This document shows, in pieces, positions 55,519 through 64,000 of a stretch of 64,000 nt of DNA. The DNA comes from Phycisphaerales bacterium (lineage in GTDB: Bacteria; Planctomycetota; Phycisphaerae; Phycisphaerales; UBA1924), in contig JALSHH010000014.1 in assembly GCA_026982335.1 (NCBI GenBank), forward strand, positions 1-64,000, read 5' to 3'. Both the position numbers and the translations under genes were made by a program. Position 1 is the first letter of the stretch, and each line of letters begins with the position of its first letter. The notes beneath the pieces were generated by a model. The model did not search any database, was not told where the DNA came from, and saw nothing but the letters and a program-made list of their open reading frames with translations.

Positions 55519-58142
55519 CAAGGAACACCTCCATCATCCGTGTCATCGCTCAACCCAGCCGGCACTTGATCCCCGAACAATTCCGCAATCTTCGCATTCC
55601 AAGGCGCAGGACCAAGATCAGGATGCAGCACACGATATTGGTCATAGGCTGCCAAGGCCCGCGAGAAATCAACACGCTTCATCACCCGCAACGATTCATA
55701 CCGTGCCTCGTACCATCGATCATCCCCCGCCTGATACGCCGCCAAGAGCATCAACCATGCTTCGAGCGCATGGGTATCATCCTTCACCTGCCCGGCAAGC
55801 TCGGCCGTTCGACGAAGCCCGGGCTCGGAAGGTTGCCCGCGATCAAGCACCAAAAGCGAAACACGCAATGCCAGATCACGCGCCTCAATATCGTTTCGAA
55901 TTTGCCAAAAATACGCCGACGCCTCGGCGATCACCTCAGCAATGCCTGAAACCTGCAAACCCAGAGACTCAGGATACGCCGGCGTCTGGTCGGCAAGTAA
56001 GACGGTTCCCAGATCAACCAATCGCCTCGCAACCTGCTCGCTTTGGCCTGCTCGCCAAAGTTCAAGAGCATCGTTGAAGATCAAGATACGCGCGCTCTGT
56101 GCCTTGCCCGAATCGAGCGATGCAAGTTCCGCGAGCAAATCCATCGCATCGCGAAATCGTCGATCCAGCACCGCCAGCTCGACCTGCCGATACACCAATT
56201 CCGATCGGTAAACGCCCAGTGAAGCATCGAAGCCCATCAGCCTTATCCCACGCTCGATAAGCTCATCGGCGAACTCAATATCAGCAGGTGATGTCCGCAG
56301 CGCCAAATCGAGGCCAATACGAATCATCCCCACCCGAATCCGAGCTTCGTCAAGATCATCCACCTCATTTGGCTGCGTCTGTCCGATCCACCGGAGCATA
56401 TCGAGCGCCTCGTCGAGGAGCACTGGGTCAGCGAACCCAAGCGAACGGAGGCGTTGGTACTGAAGTTGAACAAGCGTTCGCCGAGCGGGGAGCACGATCG
56501 GATCCTCATCATCAATCGATAAAAGTGTGTCGATCGCCACCCGCGGGTCGATCGTCCCCTGCATCGCATACCGGAGAATGAGCTGGGCCGAGCGAGCAGT
56601 CGATGGATAGGCAACAATATACTCGCGCACCGCTTCATCGAGCTCATCGGATGTGGCACGCCCGGCATTGATATTGATCGAATCCATCGCAGCGATTCGC
56701 ATCCACCGTGCCTCTTCGATCACGCGCTCATTGACCGACTCCTCGATAAGCCGATCGCACACCCTGATCGCTTCAGCCGCCCGTCGGTTTCGGATCTCCG
56801 CATACGCAAGCTTGAGCGCACAATCATCACGCTCATCGGGAAACCGATCCGCATCGGGTGCTTTGAGGGCTTGAGCAAAGAGCGACGCGACCGAAGCATA
56901 CATCCCATCCCCTGCCGACTGATCGGCCTCATTGAGCGCACTAAGCGCACGGGCGTAATTGGCGATAAAACCTTGGGTAACCATGGGCAACGAACCAAAC
57001 CGCCGATACAAATCGAGCACATGCCCGATTTCATCTTGACTGATCAACTGCTCGATCGCATACCGAGCAACCTTCGTCGCTTCGCCGATCCCCCCTTGTC
57101 CGGTGCGCGTTGATCCCATCGCTTCGAGCGATTGCAGCCCAAGAAACCGAGCATCGGCCACCTTCATCTGATAGCCCTTGCCCCGCTGTTTATCGAGAAA
57201 CAAGGCAAACCGATACGCATCGACCCAATCCCGATCCACCGCCATGATTTGCAAAAGTCGATCTTGGGCCGACTCTTTAACATCGAAATCGACATACGCT
57301 GAATCTGCAACAAACTTCGCCCACGCACGCCCCGCCAAGGCATCTCCCGACTGGGTATACGCCAACGCCACACCGATCGCTGCCCGTGCAACATGTTCAA
57401 ACTCAAGTGTCGTCTCATTGAACACCGAAAACCGAGGCAAATCACCCTCGCCTCCAAGCAACCAACCAAACGAAGAAAATACATCCGATGGGACATGTTG
57501 ATCCTCAAGCACCGCCAACGAATACCCCGTCCACGCATGGTAATAATGCCCCAGCGATCGGAACCGACGCAGCTTTGCAAGCTCCTCTCTGCTCTGCTGG
57601 GTACTCACTTTCTGCGAACGCGCTCGCAATCGCTCACGCTGGGCAACCTCAGGATCAAGCTTGGAAACAAGAATCTTGAGTTCCCGATTAATTTCGATGA
57701 GTTGCTCGATCGCATCGGCGCGTTGCGCCGAATCAAGCAGCTCCAACCGGGCAAGCTCAACGCTGGACTCCACACCAAGGTACCCTTCGATCGCCAGTTC
57801 AAGTCTCAACTCATACATCGGCGCCGAAGCCATTCGGGCAATTAATGACCGCGCCCGATTGAGCACAATCTGCCGATATGGGACATCATGATCAAACGCG
57901 CGAAGTTGGTCAAGATACAAATCTGAAAGCTCCTCGATAAGCTCGGATCGCTCGGCATCATCTTTCGATGCTCGAATCCGGTCCTCAAGCTGCACCTCGA
58001 GCAGCGAAATCATGTTGTGCGCCTTGAGATACGAAGCAACCACCTCGTCACCCGGCGATACCAACGCACCGGCAGCGCTCATGCCCAAACACATGACCAA
58101 CCCAATTTGAATGATCCACTTAGGTACCATCGGAAGGGACAT
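55518..58142 (-). CDS. Large secreted TPR-like repeat protein of the VWA/Exb operon
   Basis: 874 residues with a signal peptide (about 1-26, IIQIGLVMCLGMSAAGALVS). The rest is almost entirely alpha-helical and rich in A, L, R and E, with repeat-like helices such as LKLAYAEIRNRRAAEAIRVC and FRDAMDLLAELASLDSG, i.e. TPR/SEL1-like solenoids. It probably forms a periplasmic scaffold. It overlaps the second exbD gene by 23 bp and ends in a shared stop/start with the J-domain-like gene. An internal ATG at 58130 is an alternative start. Confidence 0.65.
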   Translation of the reverse strand: MSLPMVPKWIIQIGLVMCLGMSAAGALVSPGDEVVASYLKAHNMISLLEVQLEDRIRASKDDAERSELIEELSDLYLDQLRAFDHDVPYRQIVLNRARSLIARMASAPMYELRLELAIEGYLGVESSVELARLELLDSAQRADAIEQLIEINRELKILVSKLDPEVAQRERLRARSQKVSTQQSREELAKLRRFRSLGHYYHAWTGYSLAVLEDQHVPSDVFSSFGWLLGGEGDLPRFSVFNETTLEFEHVARAAIGVALAYTQSGDALAGRAWAKFVADSAYVDFDVKESAQDRLLQIMAVDRDWVDAYRFALFLDKQRGKGYQMKVADARFLGLQSLEAMGSTRTGQGGIGEATKVARYAIEQLISQDEIGHVLDLYRRFGSLPMVTQGFIANYARALSALNEADQSAGDGMYASVASLFAQALKAPDADRFPDERDDCALKLAYAEIRNRRAAEAIRVCDRLIEESVNERVIEEARWMRIAAMDSININAGRATSDELDEAVREYIVAYPSTARSAQLILRYAMQGTIDPRVAIDTLLSIDDEDPIVLPARRTLVQLQYQRLRSLGFADPVLLDEALDMLRWIGQTQPNEVDDLDEARIRVGMIRIGLDLALRTSPADIEFADELIERGIRLMGFDASLGVYRSELVYRQVELAVLDRRFRDAMDLLAELASLDSGKAQSARILIFNDALELWRAGQSEQVARRLVDLGTVLLADQTPAYPESLGLQVSGIAEVIAEASAYFWQIRNDIEARDLALRVSLLVLDRGQPSEPGLRRTAELAGQVKDDTHALEAWLMLLAAYQAGDDRWYEARYESLRVMKRVDFSRALAAYDQYRVLHPDLGPAPWNAKIAELFGDQVPAGLSDDTDDGGVP

Positions 58143-58548
58143 AGCTCCGTTTCACAAACCCTGCATTGCGCGCCGCCTGAAGGGCTGCTGCGATTGCCGA
58201 GATTGGCACATCAGGATCAGACTTGATCGCCACACCGGGTTCCTTGGGCAGGTTCATAAGCAGCGCCTCGAGCGATCGAGCATCGCTGACAACCACATCA
58301 CCGATCACAAAGACCGCTCCTTCATCTTGCACCCGAATATACACAATCTGAGGCTGAAGATCGCTCGATCGAACACCACCCCCTTCGGTCTGCAAAGTCG
58401 CGGGGAGTTTGCGCTCATCTTGCGCAAAGTTCGCGGTCACCAAAAAAAAGATCAGCAACAAAAACACCACATCAATCATGGAGGTCAACGGCAGTGCCCC
58501 AAGCCGAGCCGATCGATGCCGTGATTTCAAAACACGCGCCCGAGTCAT
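58120..58548 (-). CDS. ExbD/TolR-family protein (second copy)
   Basis: 142 residues from the ATG at 58548, which overlaps the first exbD stop (ATGA). After a basic cytoplasmic lead, the membrane helix ALPLTSMIDVVFLLLIFFLV carries the proton-path Asp of the family (SMIDVVF). The periplasmic domain ends KSDPDVPISAIAAALQAARN, as in TolR. With TolQ/ExbB and the first ExbD it should form a proton-driven motor. Confidence 0.88.
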   Translation of the reverse strand: MTRARVLKSRHRSARLGALPLTSMIDVVFLLLIFFLVTANFAQDERKLPATLQTEGGGVRSSDLQPQIVYIRVQDEGAVFVIGDVVVSDARSLEALLMNLPKEPGVAIKSDPDVPISAIAAALQAARNAGFVKRSYVPSDGT

Positions 58549-58973
58549 GATCCCCCCCTCGGATTCACCGTTGCGAGCTTCCATCGTTGCACCCCGGTGT
58601 TCGACAGCCGAAGCAAGAGTCGATCGAGATAAACTGCCGAGGCATGACGATCCGGGCGGATGAGCACATCAAAGGGGTCCGAAGCATCCTGCCCAAGCAC
58701 CCCCGCACGCACTAGGCGTTCGATCTCAATCAAACTCGCCTGAGCTGATTCAACCAGGTAAGTCCCGTCATTGGTCAGATCAATAATCATCGCAGGCTCA
58801 CGGCGCACCTTGGTTTCATCTCCTGGCTGATGGGGCAGGTCTATCTCTGTCCGGCGAAGCTCGCCAAACTGCGAAGTAAACATAAAGAAAATAATCAGCT
58901 GAAAAACCACATCGATCATCGAAGTGAGATCAACTGAAATCATGTGCCGAGATTGATTCCCCCGTCTGCTCAC
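58545..58973 (-). CDS. ExbD/TolR-family protein (first copy)
   Basis: 142 residues. The start is GTG, overlapping the tolQ-like stop (GTGA). The helix SVDLTSMIDVVFQLIIFFMF has the conserved Asp; the periplasmic domain includes TEIDLPHQPGDE and IRPDRHASAVYLDRLLLRL. It differs enough from the second ExbD to suggest a heteromeric pair rather than a recent duplication. Confidence 0.88.
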   Translation of the reverse strand: MSRRGNQSRHMISVDLTSMIDVVFQLIIFFMFTSQFGELRRTEIDLPHQPGDETKVRREPAMIIDLTNDGTYLVESAQASLIEIERLVRAGVLGQDASDPFDVLIRPDRHASAVYLDRLLLRLSNTGVQRWKLATVNPRGGS

Positions 58974-59770
58974 CCCTTGGACACTCCTTGCGATGGGCCT
59001 TTTGTAAACTTTGATGACTCGGCAGATACGCCCTGGGTCGATTCGAGCGGCGCAATCATCTCGTCGATCACCTCATTGATCTCGGTGGTCAGGTGGTCGA
59101 TGCGATTGCGCAAATAGGTATACATCGCAGTCGAAGGAATCGCAACCACCAACCCAAGCACCGTGGTAATCAGCGCCTGTGAAATACTCCCCGCCAACGC
59201 ATCAGGACGCGCAGGCCCATCGGAAAGCGTGATCGTATCAAATGCGCCAACCATCCCCACCACTGTGCCCAAAAGCCCGAGCATCGGCGCAACCGATGCA
59301 ATGAGCCCGATCCCATCGGTCAGCCGATAGAGCCGATCAACCTCCAGTTGACCGATCTCATCGACCGATGAACGCAGCTCGAGCATCCCAAATGCCGATC
59401 GTGAAGCGCGCACCAACCCGCTCCCAACCACCCGCGAAAGATAACTCGTCGAGGCTTCATCCTCGCACCGCTTGATCGAACGATCAATATCTCCATCGGC
59501 CAGCAGCGCCCGCAAATCATCAATAAGCTCGGGAGGCGCCAAGCGCTCACGCCGAATGCGAAAGAGCTGGGCCCCGATCATTCCAATGGCAACAAGCGAA
59601 ATCAGGATAATAATCATCCCAATCGAGCCGCCCTTGGCGATGTATTCGAGCAACGAACGGTGGACCTCGCCCGATTCCTGCGCCAAAGTCAGTGAGGTGG
59701 GTGCTGACAAAAAAGCAGGCGAAAAAACAGGCGAAAGAAGATGGATATTCAAAATCTCATTCATGAGCAT
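58970..59770 (-). CDS. MotA/TolQ/ExbB-family proton channel
   Basis: 266 residues from the ATG at 59770 (AAGGAG just upstream); ATG 59764 and GTG 59806 are alternatives. The N-terminal signal-like part is followed by the first helix (GGSIGMIIILISLVAIGMIG), a cytoplasmic loop with SYLSRVVGSGLVRASRS, and the paired helices LIASVAPMLGLLGTVVGMVG and LITTVLGLVVAIPSTAMYTY that define the family. It forms the channel that couples proton flow to ExbD movement. Coupled to both neighbours. Confidence 0.92.
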   Translation of the reverse strand: MLMNEILNIHLLSPVFSPAFLSAPTSLTLAQESGEVHRSLLEYIAKGGSIGMIIILISLVAIGMIGAQLFRIRRERLAPPELIDDLRALLADGDIDRSIKRCEDEASTSYLSRVVGSGLVRASRSAFGMLELRSSVDEIGQLEVDRLYRLTDGIGLIASVAPMLGLLGTVVGMVGAFDTITLSDGPARPDALAGSISQALITTVLGLVVAIPSTAMYTYLRNRIDHLTTEINEVIDEMIAPLESTQGVSAESSKFTKGPSQGVSKG

Positions 59771-60890
59771 CGTGCTCCTTTGAAAGTATACTTTGGGTGA
59801 GTCCACCCGTTGATACGCTGCGAGCTTCGAGCATCAGCTCGGCCCCCCACTGCGCCCGATCCGTGCGCACAAAGTATTCATTGGCAATCTGCGATGCCAA
59901 ATCAGAAAGTGGATGGCTCAAATGATCGAGACGCACCACAACATGAATCAATTCGATCACGCCCCGCTCGTTTGATTCGACATCCCCTTCACCCATCAGC
60001 GACACCCCAATCGCCAGACGGGCCCAGAGTTCGACCCATGTGTCTCGATCCGTTCGGATTCGACGCCTAAGCGCAGCCCGCGACGCCAATCGCTTCTGGG
60101 AATCGGGATGCGCCTGCGCAATGACCATCTCCTCGATCAGCCTCATCCCCGAATCGCGCCCTTCGCGTCCGCGCACCAACTCGGTGAGTTCATCGAGCAC
60201 CATCTGAGCTTCGGGCGTATGATGCACCGAACGATCCAACGCGAGCTGATAATACCCAAAGATCGCACGCTGACGGTCCGTAATGCGGTCGACTCCGGGA
60301 AGCTTGCCGAGTCTCTCGACACGATCATCGCTTCCAAACACCGGAGGCAATCCCACAAAAACACCAAATGCTTCATCGTATTCATCAACCAATCGCAGCC
60401 CAGAGAACCGGTCCACCGTCGTCGCCCTCAACCAACTGAGCATCGGCAACACCGCGTCGACACGATCGCCGCGATCCAATCGGCACCGAACCAAACCAAG
60501 GCTCACATCCGCCGATTGTGGCCCAACCCGCCAGAGATACTGCCCGCTCAACTCGTTATAGATAGATTCGGCACTGAAAAAGTCGCCACGAACAAGCCGA
60601 GTATGCGCCCGCCAAGCATCCTCGGCAGTCTGCCGATACGCTCGATACTCACCCGTCTCCGGCGTCAGTGCACGCACATCATACCAAGGTACGCTGATTG
60701 GAATCACCTGCCCATCGACCCGGATTTCAATCCCCTGCCTGTCAATCGCATCCACCACCCCGGCCACAGGCTCATCGACGGACCACCGCACCAGCGTCGA
60801 GCGCTTGGATTCGAGTTTGGGGTCGGGCGCGGGCTCAGCCGCAATCCCAACGATCATCCCCAAACTAAGGATCGCAACATACAATACCAT
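59757..60890 (-). CDS. Secreted hypothetical protein between VWA and TolQ genes
   Basis: 377 residues. A signal peptide (about 1-18, VLYVAILSLGMIVGIAA) is followed by a small beta domain (VAGVVDAIDRQGIEIRVDGQ, VIPISVPWYDVRALTP) and then a helical TPR-like region (AWRAHTRLVRGDFFSAESIY, LGLVRCRLDRGDRVDAVLPM). No family is recognised. The start shares bases with the VWA stop (TGATG), and the end overlaps the tolQ start, placing it physically inside the motor operon. Confidence 0.65.
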   Translation of the reverse strand: MVLYVAILSLGMIVGIAAEPAPDPKLESKRSTLVRWSVDEPVAGVVDAIDRQGIEIRVDGQVIPISVPWYDVRALTPETGEYRAYRQTAEDAWRAHTRLVRGDFFSAESIYNELSGQYLWRVGPQSADVSLGLVRCRLDRGDRVDAVLPMLSWLRATTVDRFSGLRLVDEYDEAFGVFVGLPPVFGSDDRVERLGKLPGVDRITDRQRAIFGYYQLALDRSVHHTPEAQMVLDELTELVRGREGRDSGMRLIEEMVIAQAHPDSQKRLASRAALRRRIRTDRDTWVELWARLAIGVSLMGEGDVESNERGVIELIHVVVRLDHLSHPLSDLASQIANEYFVRTDRAQWGAELMLEARSVSTGGLTQSILSKEHDAHE

Positions 60891-61849
60891 CACGGCCTGC
60901 CCTCCTTGACATGCGTGAACTTCCCGCCCGAACGCTTGGCAATATTGCGAAGCATATTCTCCGCTGCCTTGGCATCGTGCGCATTGCCAAGCTCACCAAA
61001 GAGAATGCAATGGATCGGAATCCGTTCTCGCCGATTCATCTGCCGAATCAATGCGGGCACATCCGTCTCCACCAACCCGTCAGTCATAAAATAAATCGCG
61101 TCAGGCTCAGGGTCGAGCGCAAAGACTTGGCTAAAAGCGGGCATCGGTTTGGTTCCCCCCGATGGAGAGATTCCAAAGAGCCCCGTCCCCGCCAACTGCT
61201 TGTTCTTTGAGTCTGCCCGGATCCACGCCGTATTGCCAAAGAGCAGAATCGGGTTGCTCGAATAGAGTACCACAAAAAAATCCGCATTCGTGTCGAGCCC
61301 TGTGATGGATCGCAAGAGTTCCCCGCGGGTCAGCTCCCATCGGGTCTGCTGGCCACCACCCGAGAGCGCATTCATCGACCCCGACACATCAACGATGTAG
61401 GCAAACCGCCGACCTTGAGCTTCGAGCCCAAAGAAGCTCGCCCCATCGCCAGTTCCTGCACCCGCGCTACCTGTGGTCGCATCAATACTCGTCAACGACC
61501 CGCCACCGGGGTTCAGACTCGGCGCTATCGAATCGGCAAGCTCATTGACCGATTCCTCCGAACCTGCGTCAGCGATCAGGTCAATCGCAACAACCATCTC
61601 GCTGGGCGTTACCGCAACCTCAAAGCTCTCGAACTCGATCCTCGGCGACGACATCTGGGCAAGATCCGCCGAGGTCATCACCGCAAAATCAACATCATCG
61701 CCATCCCCTCCCCCCGTATCGGCGAACCCGAAATCAACCGTAATCAATGCCGCGAGGAGCAAAATCACCAAATGCACCAGCACCGAGAGTCCCACCCCCA
61801 TAATGGTTGCCCGCTCGATGAGCCTTCGACGGGCAGATTTGCCCCCCAT
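60890..61849 (-). CDS. Membrane-anchored von Willebrand factor A domain protein
   Basis: 319 residues from the ATG at 61849 (GGAGG four bases upstream; a TTG at 61909 is the other option). A membrane helix at about 16-38 (GVGLSVLVHLVILLLAALIT) is followed by an acidic G/S linker. The VWA domain starts at FAYIVDVSGSMNAL (MIDAS DxSxS) with a C-terminal IYFMTDGLVETD. The lead resembles TonB-like anchors that pair with Exb motors (inference). It is the first gene of the eight-gene operon. Confidence 0.85.
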   Translation of the reverse strand: MGGKSARRRLIERATIMGVGLSVLVHLVILLLAALITVDFGFADTGGGDGDDVDFAVMTSADLAQMSSPRIEFESFEVAVTPSEMVVAIDLIADAGSEESVNELADSIAPSLNPGGGSLTSIDATTGSAGAGTGDGASFFGLEAQGRRFAYIVDVSGSMNALSGGGQQTRWELTRGELLRSITGLDTNADFFVVLYSSNPILLFGNTAWIRADSKNKQLAGTGLFGISPSGGTKPMPAFSQVFALDPEPDAIYFMTDGLVETDVPALIRQMNRRERIPIHCILFGELGNAHDAKAAENMLRNIAKRSGGKFTHVKEGRP

Positions 61850-62132
61850 TCTACCTCCGGGGGTCTCACCGGCACCGACTGTATCCGAAATGACTTGTTG
61901 ATGGTTCAAGTGGCTCGCTGTCCCTTGCGTCCTTGCGTTACTTGTGAGTAGTTTCCCGCAAACCTATCCCTCTATCGGAGATCGGCCTAGGTTGGGGCAT
62001 CATCCTGACGCGCCCAATGCTCGGTTCGTGTAGGGTACCACATCGGTTCGGTCGGGTTCTATCATTGAGATGTGTTTTGCACCTGCCAAGGGCTATTGTG
62101 CATCGGCGACACATTCAACCTCTGGAGATACC

Positions 62133-62879
62133 ATGCCCGATTCCACCCAAACCACCAAACGCACCCCGCCCAAGCGTGTCCTGCTCAAACTCAGTGGCGA
62201 ATCCTTCTGCGCCCCCAACGGGTTCGGAATCGACACCAAAGAACTCGGAATCATCGCCAACGAGGTCCTCGATGCGACCAAAGCCGGGGCCCAAATCGCC
62301 ATCGTCGTCGGCGGGGGCAACATCATCCGAGGTGCCGATTTGGCCAAATCGGGTGATATCCACCAAGCGACGGCCGACTACATGGGCATGCTCGGTACCG
62401 TCATGAACGCGGCGGCCCTCAAAGAAAAACTCGACTCCATCGGCGTCGATTCCCGCGTCCTCTCGGCTTTGGATATCCGAGCAATCTCCGAACCCTTCAT
62501 CCGCAACCGCGCCATCCGCCACCTCAACAAAGGGCGCGTCGTCATCCTTGCAGCTGGCACCGGCAACCCGTTCTGCACCACCGACACCTGTGCCGCCCTT
62601 CGGGCAACCGAGCTCGATTGCGATATCCTCCTCAAAGCCACCAAAGTCGATGGCGTCTACTCCGCCGATCCCAACAAAGACCCCAACGCCACCCGTTACA
62701 CAACCCTCACCTTCCACGAAGCCATCGAAAAAGAACTCGGCGTCATGGACATGACCGCCCTGACCATGTGCAAAGAGCACAACATCCCAGTCCTCATCTT
62801 CGATTTTAAAACATTGGGCAATATCCGTCGAGTCATTGAGGGCAATGATATTGGCACCTTGATGAGTACCAAACCCTGA
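62133..62879 (+). CDS. pyrH: UMP kinase
   Basis: 248 residues. Amino-acid-kinase fold: RVLLKLSGESF, IVVGGGNIIRG, ADYMGMLGTVMNAAAL, GTGNPFCTTDTCAALRA and LKATKVDGVYSADP. It phosphorylates UMP to UDP. GGAG precedes the ATG at 62133. Followed by frr, the usual bacterial order. Confidence 0.96.
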   Translation: MPDSTQTTKRTPPKRVLLKLSGESFCAPNGFGIDTKELGIIANEVLDATKAGAQIAIVVGGGNIIRGADLAKSGDIHQATADYMGMLGTVMNAAALKEKLDSIGVDSRVLSALDIRAISEPFIRNRAIRHLNKGRVVILAAGTGNPFCTTDTCAALRATELDCDILLKATKVDGVYSADPNKDPNATRYTTLTFHEAIEKELGVMDMTALTMCKEHNIPVLIFDFKTLGNIRRVIEGNDIGTLMSTKP

Positions 62880-62947
62880 ATTTATCCCTAAATTCTCAAC
62901 TCGACGGATATGATTCGCCAAACGACGAATACATATGGAGGCATACG

Positions 62948-63520
62948 ATGAGCACCGATCCAGATACCATTCTTCTTGAAGCAGAAGAAGCAATGACCAA
63001 AGCAATTGACTACCTCACCGGCGAACTCTCCGGCATTCGTGCCGGGCGTGCATCGCCCGCCATGGTCGAGTTTGTCAAAGTTGAATGCTATGGTTCAGAA
63101 ACCGATCTCAAAAGCATTGCCGCCATCTCGATCCCCGAACCCACCCAGATCCTCATCAAGCCCTTCGACCCTTCCCTCGCCGGCGCGATCCGTCATGCCA
63201 TCGAACTTGCAAACCTCGGTGTCAATCCCCAAGTTGAAGACAAACAGGTCCGGCTTTCATTGCCCATGCTCACCACTGAACGGCGCAAGCAACTCGTCGC
63301 CCAAGCCAAAAAAGTAGGTGAGGAACAAAAAATTGTCTTCCGTAACGCCCGTCGCGAAGCAAACAAACATGCCGATTCACTCGCCAAGCAAGATGGCACC
63401 CACTACTCCGAAGATGAAATCAAAATTCTCCACACGGAAATCCAAGACCTACTCAAAAAATACGAAACCAAGGTCGACGAGATGATCGCCAAAAAGACCA
63501 CTGAAATCACGACCGTCTGA
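62948..63520 (+). CDS. frr: Ribosome recycling factor
   Basis: 190 residues, normal length. Diagnostic ELSGIRAGRASPAMVEFVKV near the N-terminus, ISIPEPTQILIKPFD, and the C-terminal coiled coil (VFRNARREANKHAD, YETKVDEMIAKKTTEI). It splits post-termination ribosomes with EF-G. GGAGG lies six bases before the ATG. Confidence 0.97.
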   Translation: MSTDPDTILLEAEEAMTKAIDYLTGELSGIRAGRASPAMVEFVKVECYGSETDLKSIAAISIPEPTQILIKPFDPSLAGAIRHAIELANLGVNPQVEDKQVRLSLPMLTTERRKQLVAQAKKVGEEQKIVFRNARREANKHADSLAKQDGTHYSEDEIKILHTEIQDLLKKYETKVDEMIAKKTTEITTV

Positions 63521-63540
63521 CCAACACAACAACAGACACA

Positions 63541-63568
63541 CACAAGCCCGACCATGGTCGGGCTTGTG
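63541..63568. terminator. Perfect 28-nt palindrome after frr
   Basis: CACAAGCCCGACC / GGTCGGGCTTGTG with the centre AT: a 13-bp stem. It sits between the convergent frr and sppA genes and probably stops transcription from both sides, although T-tracts are weak. Confidence 0.75.
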
Positions 63569-63599
63569 TGTCGGTTATCCACATTCAAAGATATTGTGG

Positions 63600-64000
63600 C
63601 TACTTGATGTAAATCGCTCGAGGATTGACCAACAACACCTTCTCATCACGCAAAAGCAAAAGTGCATTAAGCGTGTCAACTACCGACAGATACCGCCGAT
63701 CACCCAGCACAGATCGCAGCATCACTTCGAGCTGCGATGTTCCAATCAAAGTTGATGGCGATTCAATAAATTGACCGAATGACTCAAGCAGCATATCCTC
63801 GAAACTTGGTGGCTTGGGATAGTGAATCACATCAAAATCACCGAGTTCAATCTCGGCTGCCAACGCATTGATCGCATCATCAAGCCCACCAACTTCGTCG
63901 GCCATTTTGAGTTCTACCGCATCCAATCCAATGAATAATCGTCCCTCCGCCGTTTCATCAAGGTCAATCCCATCACGACCTGCTTCAATGCGTGAGATGA
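63600..64000 (-). CDS. sppA: Signal peptide peptidase SppA-like (C-terminal part, cut by window edge)
   Basis: The visible 133 codons run off the right edge. The sequence ISRIEAGRDGIDLDETAEGR, LFIGLDAVELKMADEVGGLD matches the C-terminal part of S49 peptidases (EGRVFTG..A...GLVDE.GG). The rest is a longer-than-usual tail ending RAIYIK. The catalytic serine and lysine lie outside the window. It degrades cleaved signal peptides at the inner membrane. Confidence 0.8.
   Translation of the reverse strand, partial: ISRIEAGRDGIDLDETAEGRLFIGLDAVELKMADEVGGLDDAINALAAEIELGDFDVIHYPKPPSFEDMLLESFGQFIESPSTLIGTSQLEVMLRSVLGDRRYLSVVDTLNALLLLRDEKVLLVNPRAIYIK

Noticed and set aside
60108-61094. Plus-strand ORF of 328 codons opposite the VWA and secreted-protein genes
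   Set aside because: Antisense to well-supported coupled genes; composition (R, H, P, T) is typical of a shadow frame.

Overview
The window reads as a chromosomal segment of a planctomycete, most likely class Phycisphaerae (inference). The clues are a prepilin of the H-X-DG type, two secreted proteins ending in the double 'NFFD(I/V)SxFLSAF...AGCP' module known as the GC-type dockerin, moderate-to-high GC, weak Shine-Dalgarno sites mixed with strong ones, and many large secreted proteins of unknown function. No phage, CRISPR array or complete insertion sequence is seen. The only trace of a mobile element is a pair of 23-bp direct repeats at the left edge.

Left third (1-20.9 kb): carbohydrate acquisition. 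A tRNA-Ser is followed by a sodium/solute symporter. A minus-strand group carries a ROK-type sugar kinase, a GHL10 glycosidase-like lipoprotein, a secreted esterase with a carbohydrate-binding-like N-terminus, a large dockerin-tagged secreted protein and a GH13 lipoprotein amylase. On the plus strand lie a prepilin-like protein and a complete ribose-type ABC importer (permease, binding lipoprotein, double ATPase). A GH31 alpha-glucosidase and a dockerin-tagged GH13 amylase diverge from one short intergenic region. Together these suggest extracellular or envelope-bound breakdown of starch-like glucans, uptake and phosphorylation. An initiator tRNA closes the region.

Middle (21-46 kb): peptide and amino-acid catabolism plus housekeeping. 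It holds a tricorn-like S41 protease, an M16 peptidase pair (one active, one lacking the zinc motif), a CtlX-type amidinohydrolase divergent from a histidine-utilisation operon hutH-hutU-hutG-hutI, a DJ-1/ElbB protein, an FMN reductase, a TPR protein coupled to an unusual membrane protein, the RNA helicase HrpA, a BtpA-family protein, a POT peptide transporter and an M50 protease.

Right third (46-64 kb): ribosomal proteins L20 and L35 (no infC beside them), two divergent ECF sigma-factor modules each with a membrane partner, a stand-alone tRNA-binding domain, and a tightly packed minus-strand operon of eight genes from 61.8 to 51.9 kb: VWA protein, secreted repeat protein, TolQ/ExbB, two ExbD, a large TPR-like secreted protein, a J-domain-like membrane protein and a secreted protein. 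Nearly every junction in it is a 1-4 base stop/start overlap. This operon is the best candidate for an undescribed system: a proton-motive-force-powered Tol/Exb-like envelope machine with its own VWA and repeat proteins. The window ends with pyrH, frr and the C-terminal part of SppA.
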